A stretch of 64,000 nucleotides of DNA, taken from DASQZT01 sp035638575 (lineage in GTDB: Bacteria; Acidobacteriota; Terriglobia; Bryobacterales; Bryobacteraceae). Positions 6,936 through 14,450 of this stretch are shown here, one piece after another. Location of the stretch: NCBI GenBank assembly GCA_035638575.1, contig DASQZT010000144.1, forward strand, positions 14,054 to 78,053, given 5' to 3'. The notes beneath the pieces were generated by a model. That model did no database searches, was not told where the DNA came from, and worked only from the letters and a program-made list of their open reading frames with translations. A program made the translations under genes and the position numbers. How positions within the stretch are numbered: the stretch's first letter is position 1; the number at the start of each line of letters is the position of its first letter.

Positions 6936-8654
6936 TTGGAACAGGCCCAACAACCACGAAAGAAAGTTCTGATCCTCCAGCGTGTTTCGACAACGCAACA
7001 GAAAATTGAACAACAGGAATTCGCCACTCAGGAAATTTGCGAACAGTTCAGCCTGGAACCCGCAAAGGTCTATTCGTTTCCTGGTGAATCCGGCATGATT
7101 GTTCAGGAAACGCCAGAATTCAAGGACATGATGAAGGCCCTGGAACAACCGGACATAGCGGGATTGGTTGTGATGCATCCTGATCGTATGTTCAGACCAG
7201 AATATCCCGACGCTTACCGCAATCTGGCACCGTTTCGCATCCACAAGAAAGTGATCTTTACGTTTCGTGAAAGGCCGGTTGAGATTTGGAAGAAAGAAGA
7301 TCGGGATTGGATCGTGGATACGTTGGAAAAAGCCGCCGATGAAAGGGTGAGCATTCGCCGCCGCACGTACCCGGTAAAAGAACGTCTTGCCAAAGATCCC
7401 CTCTGCAATGTGTTCAAGCTGCCGAAAGGTGTTATCCACATCAAGGACGAACATCTCTATGGCAGGGGAACAAAAAAAGGACATTTCGAGTTTGACGGTT
7501 TTGCCCACAACAAAGTGAAACTCGCCTTCGAGATGGTTGCAAACGGTTCCAGTATCCGCCACGCTGCTACTGTTTTAGGATTCTCTAGCGAGACAGCGCT
7601 GCGTGTCGTGCTTGATAATAAATGGTGGATCGGTATCAAGGAACGGACGCACAAACGCATAGCTGAATACGTCAGTGAGTCGGAAGCGGTAAATGGCTTG
7701 ACAATGGGTGACAGGAAACGGACGAAGAAGGGCACTCCAAAATTTTCCAGACGCATGGAACATGATGCTCCCATCTGCCATCACACCAACTTATCTGTTA
7801 CGCCTGATGTTGCGTTTGAACCATATTTGGCCCAGCCCAACGTGCAACACAACCAACCGCTTGTATCGCCTGAACTGTTTCAAAAAGTTCAGGATCTAAT
7901 CAGCGTGTACCGTAACTCATGGACGCAGAACCGTTCCAACACCAACAAGTTCTTAGGAACGAAATTCCTGTATTGTCAATGCGGTGCAAAGTTGTACGTG
8001 AAAAATGACGGACGCCAGAAAGCCACATTCTATTGCTCCAAGAAATGCGGCTTCAAACGTCTGCGTGCTGAACCAACTGACAAAGCAATCTGGACAGCCG
8101 CCTTAATTTATTTCACCGACCAACAGAACCTCACCCGGATCATTACACAAGCGCAGAATTCGGACGAAGCCCAAGCACGCCAGAATGCCATTACACAGGC
8201 TCAAACTCGATTAACCGAACTGGAAAACGAGTACCGCATCATCAGCCGGAACATGTTGAAGATTGACGCTGAGAGCGATCCAATCCGCTACGAAGTTGCC
8301 GATAGAGAATGCAAAAGACTGAACCTGGAATTATCCGAAACACGGATACGTCTAGCCACGGCCAGAGCACAGGGCGAACCCTTCGGCACTAACGACGTGG
8401 CCGTGATCGTTGATGCCATCCTGAGACGGTTCTGCTTGCCTCACAAGTGGACGGCTGAAGAGAAAATTTCCGCACTGTCTGAAGTGGTGGAACGCATCGA
8501 AGTGAATGATAGAGCAATCGCCCGGTTTGTGATTCGTGGTGGCTTGCCTGTTTACAATTTGGGTAAGCCAATCCCCACACAATTGAACGGGCACGAATAC
8601 GGAACGGAATCGTTCTCCGAAGAATGGAACGCCAAATTCCAAAGATTGTCTTGA
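6936..8654 (+). CDS. Large serine recombinase (integrase), 572 aa
   Basis: The order is: resolvase domain (LQRVSTTQQ, catalytic Ser18; VVMHPDRMFRP), 'Recombinase' domain (about 175-290; GHFEFDGFAHNKVKLAFEMV), a zinc ribbon (CQCGAKLYV with FYCSKKCGF) and a coiled coil (about 410-470). This is the layout of large serine integrases. The TTG start at 6936 is chosen for its strong GGGAGG ribosome site; an ATG at 6928 is out of frame. The stop TGA (8652-8654) uses the last base of the attachment core plus two host bases, so it exists only after integration. In the circular form the frame would run another 31 residues into 2284-2378. It most likely integrates and excises the element. Confidence 0.95.
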   Translation: MEQAQQPRKKVLILQRVSTTQQKIEQQEFATQEICEQFSLEPAKVYSFPGESGMIVQETPEFKDMMKALEQPDIAGLVVMHPDRMFRPEYPDAYRNLAPFRIHKKVIFTFRERPVEIWKKEDRDWIVDTLEKAADERVSIRRRTYPVKERLAKDPLCNVFKLPKGVIHIKDEHLYGRGTKKGHFEFDGFAHNKVKLAFEMVANGSSIRHAATVLGFSSETALRVVLDNKWWIGIKERTHKRIAEYVSESEAVNGLTMGDRKRTKKGTPKFSRRMEHDAPICHHTNLSVTPDVAFEPYLAQPNVQHNQPLVSPELFQKVQDLISVYRNSWTQNRSNTNKFLGTKFLYCQCGAKLYVKNDGRQKATFYCSKKCGFKRLRAEPTDKAIWTAALIYFTDQQNLTRIITQAQNSDEAQARQNAITQAQTRLTELENEYRIISRNMLKIDAESDPIRYEVADRECKRLNLELSETRIRLATARAQGEPFGTNDVAVIVDAILRRFCLPHKWTAEEKISALSEVVERIEVNDRAIARFVIRGGLPVYNLGKPIPTQLNGHEYGTESFSEEWNAKFQRLS

Positions 8655-8668
8655 TGATTTTGGCGATC
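8630..8668. other. attR junction of the integrated element
   Basis: The element arm CGCCAAATTCCAAAGATTGT (8630-8649) meets the shared CTT (8650-8652) and then host MCP sequence GATGATTTTGGCGATC. With the left arm it reconstructs a dyad whose centre is the TT of CTT, the expected two-base crossover of a serine integrase. Confidence 0.85.
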
Positions 8669-9720
8669 TTGCCGCTTTGACTGTCGATCTCGCCCATGGC
8701 GAGCACCATCTGATCCAGCGATCGGTTGGTTTCGGCGAATCTCCGCTGCGACTGTGTCGCCAGCTCGGCGGCGGCGCGGGCGTTCTCGCTGTTCTTGCGC
8801 GCCATGGAGCCGATCTCTTCGCCCGACGCGGACGTTTCTTCAATCGATGCGGCCTGCTCGCTCGCGCCTTGCGCCAGTGACTCGCTGGCCGCGGTCACCT
8901 GCCCGACCGAGGCCGCAACCTGTCCCGCCGCGTCACTCATGTCCGCGACGGCGCGGCGGAGCGTGCTCTTGATTCCGCGGACAACCCACAGCACCGCGGC
9001 TGCCACGAGCAGGTTCAAGCCGATGAGAAGGATCGCGGTCCAGCGGCTGGCCGAGATATTGCGCTGAGCCTGCCGGTTGGAAAGCGCCAGAGCCTCCCGC
9101 TCGCGCCCGGAAAGAAGCTGGGACGCCTTCTCCACCTCTTCGAGGATGGGAAACATCTTGTCCGTCAGGACGGTGTGGGCGTCCTCGAACCGCCGGCTGC
9201 CTGCCAACCCCAGGTATTCCTTGTTGGAGGCCAGCCAACCCGACGCCCCCTTGTCGAAAACGTCGAGCGCCTTTCTGGCGGCTTCATCCGAAACCAGGCC
9301 CCGCAACTTCTCGACGCGCTGTTGGACAACCGCTCCGGCCGCCTCGAGCCCGCGGACGCTGTCGTCCACCGCCGCGGGCGTATGACAGGACGCACAGCTC
9401 GTGCCATCGCCGGCCCGCGCCTGATGTTGAGTGGCCGACCGGCGCTCCAATTCCAGAATGGCGTAGGCGATTTGCTCGCGCACGGAATCGCTTTTCAGTT
9501 TCTGGAATGCGTCCTCGGTCGCGCCCACAAGTTCCAGCTTCGCCGCCGTGTTGTTTACCGCCGCGTCCAGCGAAGCGCCCAAGGTGGAGATCGCCTGGAA
9601 GGATGTGACGCTGAGCACGGCCAGAGACACCACCAGGCCCGCGACACCCAGCGTCAGCTTGCTTCCGACTGTGAGCTTGATTCGATACGTATCGGCTGCC
9701 CTCGCAATGTTCTTATCGGC
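8653..9720 (-). pseudogene. Chemoreceptor (MCP) 5' part with CxxCH sensor, interrupted by the element
   Basis: The minus-strand frame encodes a transmembrane helix (LTLGVAGLVVSLAVLSVTSF), a helical periplasmic domain, a second membrane helix (AILLIGLNLLVAAAVLWVV), a short HAMP-like link and the start of the methylation helices (EEIGSMARKNSENARAAAEL). The periplasmic part contains GTSCASCHTP, a c-type haem attachment motif. That suggests a redox- or gas-sensing receptor, as known for haem-c chemoreceptors of anaerobes. The frame enters the element at 8652 and ends at 8389 with unrelated residues. No ATG, GTG or TTG precedes the first membrane helix outside the upstream decarboxylase gene, so the true start is unclear; 9720 is a working boundary. 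Confidence 0.85.
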
Positions 9721-9778
9721 AACCGATCCGCAAAGTTGAGGGGTATTTTTGTGGCCACGACCGGACGGACCGCTCCTT

Positions 9779-11173
9779 TCAGTCGCGGCCCGGTATCCAG
9801 CCCGCCGCCTCGCGCACCAGGTCCCACACGCGCCTGACATGCCGCTCCGTGGTGGCGCGGTTGCCGATCGCCAGATGCAGAACGAACCGCCCGTTCAAGA
9901 CCGTCCCGGACAGGAAAGCCTCGCCCGTCCGATTCACGCGGTCGAGAATGGCGTGGTTGTCCTCGTCGCTGCCCTTGTACCGGAAATTCACCACCGAAAA
10001 CGGCACCGGCGCCACGCGCTCGAATCGCGGATCGCCATCGATTTTCCGTGCCAGCTCCTGCGCCATGCGCACGTGGCTCCGCACCATGTCCGCCAACCCC
10101 TCCCGCCCGAACGACCGCATCACGAACCAGAGCTTCAGCGCGCGGAACCGCCGGCCCAGCGCCACCCCGTAATCCATCATGTTGACCGCCCGCGGATCGT
10201 CCGCCGTGCGCAGGTATTCGGGGATCAGGGAGAATGCCTGGCGCAGAATTTCGGGCCGCCGCGTATAGAATACGCTGCAATCCATGGGCGTCATCAACCA
10301 CTTGTGCGGATTGGTGACGAAGGAATCGGCGCGGCCGCAGCCCGCGAACGCCCAGCGGAATTCGGGCGCCAGCGCGGCCGACCCGGCGTAGGCCGCGTCC
10401 ACGTGCAGCCAGAGCTTGTGGCGCTCGGCGATATCGGCGAGCGCGGGGACCGGATCGACGCTGGTGGTGGACGTGGTGCCGACCGTGGCGCTGACACAGC
10501 ACGGGCGCAGTCCCGCGGCCAGGTCGCGCGCGATCAGGTCCTCCAGGGCATCCGGCCGCATGCGGAATTCGGCGTCCACCGGCACTTTGCGCACATGGTT
10601 CTGCCCGATCCCCACCGCAATTGCGCCCTTCTCGATGGAAGAGTGCGCCTGCTCGGAAGTGTAAACCACCAGGCCGGGCGTCGCGCCGCGAGTGCGCGAC
10701 TCCGGATCGGCCGCCTGCCGCGCCGCGGCCATGGCGTGCATGCTGCCCACCGAGGCGGTGTCGTAGATGATGCCGAACCAGTCTTCCGGCAGGCCGCTCC
10801 ATTGCCGCAGCCATCGAAGGGCCACCTGCTCCAGCTCGGTGACGGCGGGCGCGGTCTTCCACAGCATGCCGTTGCCGTTGAGCGCGGCGCACAGAAGCTC
10901 GCCGAGGATGCCTTCCGCCGTCGCCGAATTGGCGAAGTACGCTAGGAAAGCGGGATGGTTCCAGTGGGTCATGGCGGGAACGATGAGGCGCTCAAAATCG
11001 GCGAAGATCGCTTCCATCGGCTCGCCGCGCTCCGGCCCGGCGGCGGGCAGGGCGTCGATCAACTCCCCCGGCTTCACCGAGGGGAGCACCGGATACCGTC
11101 CAGGATCCGCCAGGTAATCGGCAATCCAGTCTATCGCCCGGTAGCCATGCTGTCGAAACTCTTCAGGTGTCAT
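9779..11173 (-). CDS. PLP-dependent group II amino-acid decarboxylase
   Basis: The ATG at 11173 begins MTPEEFRQHGYRAIDWIADY, the classic N-terminus of aromatic-L-amino-acid/tyrosine decarboxylases. The 464-residue length is normal for the family. The PLP lysine lies in NPHKWLMTPMDCS. The HVDAAYAGSA segment and the EQAHSSIEKGA loop are also present. The substrate is probably an aromatic amino acid, but the residues seen do not decide it. It starts 2 bases after the stop of the esterase gene, and both follow a DapA-like gene, so the three form an operon. Cytoplasmic. Confidence 0.93.
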   Translation of the reverse strand: MTPEEFRQHGYRAIDWIADYLADPGRYPVLPSVKPGELIDALPAAGPERGEPMEAIFADFERLIVPAMTHWNHPAFLAYFANSATAEGILGELLCAALNGNGMLWKTAPAVTELEQVALRWLRQWSGLPEDWFGIIYDTASVGSMHAMAAARQAADPESRTRGATPGLVVYTSEQAHSSIEKGAIAVGIGQNHVRKVPVDAEFRMRPDALEDLIARDLAAGLRPCCVSATVGTTSTTSVDPVPALADIAERHKLWLHVDAAYAGSAALAPEFRWAFAGCGRADSFVTNPHKWLMTPMDCSVFYTRRPEILRQAFSLIPEYLRTADDPRAVNMMDYGVALGRRFRALKLWFVMRSFGREGLADMVRSHVRMAQELARKIDGDPRFERVAPVPFSVVNFRYKGSDEDNHAILDRVNRTGEAFLSGTVLNGRFVLHLAIGNRATTERHVRRVWDLVREAAGWIPGRD

Positions 11174-11175
11174 GT

Positions 11176-12855
11176 TTAGCGAACCGTCACCGTGCCGGTG
11201 GCCGTCATCCGGGCGGCCGCATCGGCGGGAACTTTCCAGTTTCGATCGAAGCGCCCCTCCGCCACCACGTTGGCCAGCGAGCCTTTGAAAAGGACGTAGT
11301 CGCCGAAAGTGGAAAGCAGGCGGTACTGCGGCGGGGCGAACGCATCGCCCCCGCGATCGGCCTCCTCCGCGCCGGTCCACCAGGGCAGCCCGGAATTCAC
11401 CAGCACGTAATGGCGGCCCACCGGAGCGACGAACAGGAGGCCGTAGTCGGCGGCCCCGGCGCCCAGCGACAGCGGCAGCCGCGCCCGCAGGCGCGCGATC
11501 AGGGAATTCGTTTCGGAGGCGCCGAAGAGAATCAGGTCGGCGGTGTCGAGATCGTCCGCCGTCACCGCGCTGTCGGCTTTCACCGGCAAATTCACCGACA
11601 GCCGGGAGCGCGGTGTGGACCAGCGCGCCGCGGCCTCCGCTTCCTTGCGCCGCGCGTCGACTTCCTCGCTGCTGGCGGCGAGGGTGCCGTACACGTAGAT
11701 CTGGCGGCCCGAGACCGCGGCCACGATGGGCCCCTCGGCGCCGGCCTGTTTGCCCACCGGCGCGAACCGGCCCGGCTGCCACTGCCCGGAGGCTTTCGTA
11801 AAGGACAAAAGCGCACCTGGCTTGGTTCGCATGGAAGCCCCGTCGATGGTCACATTGACAGGACCGCCGGTTCCCTGCCCCACCACGGAAAATCCGTCGA
11901 GGCCCTTGGTCTCGACCTTCAGCACGGTCTTCGACGTCCAGGAAGCATCGATGGATCCGTCGACTCCCGGCGTGAGCCCGTCGATGCGCACCCAGTAGGC
12001 CGTGTCATAGAGATAGGATCGCGTCACGAAGCGCACTCGTTCCGGCGAGGAGTTGCGGCGGAATTTGGCGAACCATTCGAAGATGGCGCCATTGCGGTAA
12101 GCCGGCTCCCAGGCGTTGTGCCGGATGCCGGGGTATTCGATGTAATCGACGGGAATTCCGAGATCCAGGAATCTCCGCTGCCAGGCGCGCGAGGATTCCA
12201 CCGGGACGATGGGGTCCAGCTCGCCGTGAAAGATCCGGATCGGCAGGCCCAGCGCATTGGGCGCCAGCTCCCCGGCGCCGGGCGGCGGGGGCGTGGGGCA
12301 CACCGCGGCCACGGCGGCCCACACATCCGGCCTGGTCAGCGCCAGCCGCAGCGCGCCGGCTCCGCCCATGGAGATGCCCGTCAGGTAGACGCGGTCCGCA
12401 TCGACGGGAAACCGCCGCTCCACGTCGGCCAGCACATCGTACACGTCTTTTTCGGCGATTCCCTGGTACCCCATGGAGCCGCGGGCGAACGGCGCGGCCA
12501 CCAGGAAATCCACGTCGGCCACGGGCGGGAAGTAGCGCATGTCTTCGGTGTCGGGTTCCCCCATGCGGCTGACGACGCCGAAGATCCGCCGCAGGCTGAG
12601 CCGGTGGTTGGACTCTTCCTCGTGGAGGCTGATCACCAGCGGGTATTTCCTGCCCGGCGCGAAGGACCGCGGCACGTACAGCGCATAAGGCTGCTCGGAA
12701 TCGTCCACGTCCGAGGGATACGCCGCAAGCTGCGGCCCGGTCCGCACTCCGCCCGGCGGCGACTGCGCCGGCAACATCAGCGCGCAAGCGGCCAGGGTCG
12801 CCGCGCACGCGCGGGAAACGCGGAGACTTCGCGGAGACAGGCGCCCCTCAAACAT
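11176..12855 (-). CDS. Secreted alpha/beta hydrolase (esterase/peptidase-like)
   Basis: A hydrophobic signal segment (ATLAACALMLPAQS) precedes an alpha/beta-hydrolase core. Visible elements are YPLVISLHEEESNHR (oxyanion region), GISMGGAGALRLA (nucleophile Ser in GxSxG), GELDPIVPVE (acid) and GIRHNAWE (His). This resembles LpqC/feruloyl-esterase-type poly-ester hydrolases. A beta-rich C-terminal half of about 250 residues follows and includes a second rigid segment ending in a gate-like YVLVNSGLPWW. The substrate is unknown. It overlaps the DapA-like gene by 8 bases and is followed after 2 bases by the decarboxylase. Confidence 0.8.
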   Translation of the reverse strand: MFEGRLSPRSLRVSRACAATLAACALMLPAQSPPGGVRTGPQLAAYPSDVDDSEQPYALYVPRSFAPGRKYPLVISLHEEESNHRLSLRRIFGVVSRMGEPDTEDMRYFPPVADVDFLVAAPFARGSMGYQGIAEKDVYDVLADVERRFPVDADRVYLTGISMGGAGALRLALTRPDVWAAVAAVCPTPPPPGAGELAPNALGLPIRIFHGELDPIVPVESSRAWQRRFLDLGIPVDYIEYPGIRHNAWEPAYRNGAIFEWFAKFRRNSSPERVRFVTRSYLYDTAYWVRIDGLTPGVDGSIDASWTSKTVLKVETKGLDGFSVVGQGTGGPVNVTIDGASMRTKPGALLSFTKASGQWQPGRFAPVGKQAGAEGPIVAAVSGRQIYVYGTLAASSEEVDARRKEAEAAARWSTPRSRLSVNLPVKADSAVTADDLDTADLILFGASETNSLIARLRARLPLSLGAGAADYGLLFVAPVGRHYVLVNSGLPWWTGAEEADRGGDAFAPPQYRLLSTFGDYVLFKGSLANVVAEGRFDRNWKVPADAAARMTATGTVTVR

Positions 12856-13750
12856 TGGCCGCCAGTTTCTTCATGGCGGGCAGCCAGTCCCGGAACCACT
12901 CGCGAAACTCCTCCAGGAGCCGCTGTTTCCCTGGCGACAGGGGCACCGGCAAGGGCCCGGTCTTCAATCCTCGCAATGCGGCCGCGGTTTTCACCATCAC
13001 GGGCTGCGGAAAGCGGGCGGTCCAGTCCAGGAACTCGCCCAGCAGTCCGCTCAGCCGATCCACTTCGGCGCGGTTCCCCGCGCCCGTCACGCGGTCGAGC
13101 GCGACCAACAGCTCGGGTACCGCGCACGCGGCGGCCGATACGGCGCCGCAACCAGCCGCCCGCGCCGCGGGGAACAGCCTGTCGTGCCCCACCAGCAGTT
13201 GAAAGGAGCCGCGGCCGGCAGCGGCTCTCAGGCAGGCGAAAGACTGTGGATCGCCGCCGGCGTCGTCGATCCCCGCGAACAGACCGGTTTCGAGCAGGCG
13301 AACCGCGGTCTCCACCGGCGTCTCGCTGGCCGTGCACGGCGTGTTGTAGAGGAAGATGGCCGCGTCGCGCTCCATGTGGCGCGCAAACTGCGTGCAGAAT
13401 TCCGCGATCTCGTCCGGCTGGTAGTGGTAGAAGCACGGCGGCGGCAGAAGCACCGCGGCCGCACCCGCGCCCAACGCCTCCTGCGCCAGCTCGACCGAAA
13501 GATCCAGCGTGGGGCTGCCCACTCCCACCAGCACCGGCACGGGGCTCCGCTTCACCGCCAGGTAGACCAGCCGGGAGCGTTCCACCACCGTGAACGCCGG
13601 GTACTCCCCTTCCTCGCCGAACAGCAGGACGCCGCGGATGCCAGCCTTACAGCAATGGTCCACCATTTCGAACGCCGCCGAGAAGTCCACGTCCCCCTGC
13701 TTGCCGCGGGGTGTGACGAGCGAGACATGGACGCCGGGGAACTCGAGCAT
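12848..13750 (-). CDS. DapA-superfamily (TIM-barrel aldolase-like) protein lacking the Schiff-base lysine
   Basis: The 300 residues follow the dihydrodipicolinate synthase / N-acetylneuraminate lyase barrel. Landmarks are a GVLLFGEEGEYPAFTVVER loop (the usual GTTGE), VPVLVGVGSP, the catalytic-site tyrosine in FLYNTPC, and SAAACAVPEL. At the strand that normally carries the Schiff-base lysine (GIK..SGD) this protein reads AGIDDAGGDP, so Lys is replaced by Asp. Either it does not act as a class I aldolase or it has another chemistry. First gene of an operon with the esterase and the decarboxylase. Confidence 0.85.
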   Translation of the reverse strand: MLEFPGVHVSLVTPRGKQGDVDFSAAFEMVDHCCKAGIRGVLLFGEEGEYPAFTVVERSRLVYLAVKRSPVPVLVGVGSPTLDLSVELAQEALGAGAAAVLLPPPCFYHYQPDEIAEFCTQFARHMERDAAIFLYNTPCTASETPVETAVRLLETGLFAGIDDAGGDPQSFACLRAAAGRGSFQLLVGHDRLFPAARAAGCGAVSAAACAVPELLVALDRVTGAGNRAEVDRLSGLLGEFLDWTARFPQPVMVKTAAALRGLKTGPLPVPLSPGKQRLLEEFREWFRDWLPAMKKLAANV

Positions 13751-14083
13751 GGGGAAGTGGCCGCTGCGGTTTCACTTTATCACGAGTCCAGGCCAGACCG
13801 CCCCAGGGTTATCATTGACCTGGATTTCTCCTGATACCTGTACGGTCCTATCCCGCGGTTACTCCAGCTCAGTACGTTTGTGGTACTTCCGGGACTCGAA
13901 ACGCTGATGCGGAATGGCGTCAAATGGTACTTATCGGGTGATGGATATGACACCGGCTTCGCACACGCTCTATTCTATTTGCCTCTTTCTCTCTTTGGTT
14001 TCGCTTCGGCTGTGGGCGGAACGCAGGCACGGCCTCTCGCGCCGCATCCAGAGAGGGATCCGCGGGGACCTGCCGGCCTGAAG
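13751..14083. other. Intergenic region, nothing recognised
   Basis: The 333 bases between the DapA-like gene start and the DUF2934 gene end contain no convincing reading frame or hairpin. The DapA-like operon promoter should lie near 13760-13850 but no clear hexamers are seen. Confidence 0.4.
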
Positions 14084-14251
14084 CTAGTGTTTCCCGGTTA
14101 GTTCCCGCTCTGCCCGAAACCAATCCTCCAACGCGGACCCGCCGAGGCCCCCGCGGGCCTCCCAATACGAGTAAGCCAGCTCCGCGATCTCGCGGTGAGC
14201 CGGCGCCGGCTGCCTGTCCGGCGCCGGCTGGGGTTCCTCGCTTCCGTTCAT
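14084..14251 (-). CDS. DUF2934 small protein
   Basis: The ATG at 14251 gives 55 residues with the DUF2934 pattern: HREIAELAYSYWEARG, then DWFRAERELTGK. This is a conserved His, an AYxxWE.RG helix and a DWxxAE..L helix. The function of the family is unknown. An earlier ATG at 14308 adds 19 residues including two HxH-like pairs (HSCGHTHAH) and cannot be excluded. Stands alone upstream of nothing obvious; hrpB is on the same strand farther back. Confidence 0.7.
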   Translation of the reverse strand: MNGSEEPQPAPDRQPAPAHREIAELAYSYWEARGGLGGSALEDWFRAERELTGKH

Positions 14252-14450
14252 GAGTTCTAAATCGCGCCGGATCCGATGGGCGTGCGTGTGTCCGCAAGAG
14301 TGGGGCATGTTCGTTCAAAGGGACAAAGAACACTATATAAAATCTCGACGTCGATTGGGGCAATGCCGCCCGGCGCCGGACGACCCGCGCCGCCCGCGAA
14401 TCAGCGCTTCCAAGCCGCGCGCGTAAGCGAGCGGTGCGCGGGACACCGCC

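Larger units (their letters stand above)
2284..8652 (+). mobile_element. Integrated element of about 6.4 kb carrying a large serine recombinase, inserted in the MCP gene
   Basis: Host DNA left of 2283 and right of 8652 joins into one uninterrupted chemoreceptor frame (AKIIK then VIDEIA) once the segment is removed. CTT is the only sequence shared at both junctions (2281-2283 and 8650-8652). The segment is visibly more AT-rich than the surroundings. It carries two serine recombinases, a HUH/Rep-like protein, ribbon-helix-helix proteins and small unknown genes. The large serine recombinase sits at the right end pointing outward, as is usual for its class. There are no phage structural or conjugation genes. 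A self-circularising plasmid-like or satellite-type element is the best description; the type is inferred. Confidence 0.9.

Noticed and set aside
11167..13593. Very long plus-strand open frame
   Set aside because: It lies antisense to the esterase and DapA-like genes; its Arg/Gly/Pro-rich product is a typical high-GC shadow without domains.
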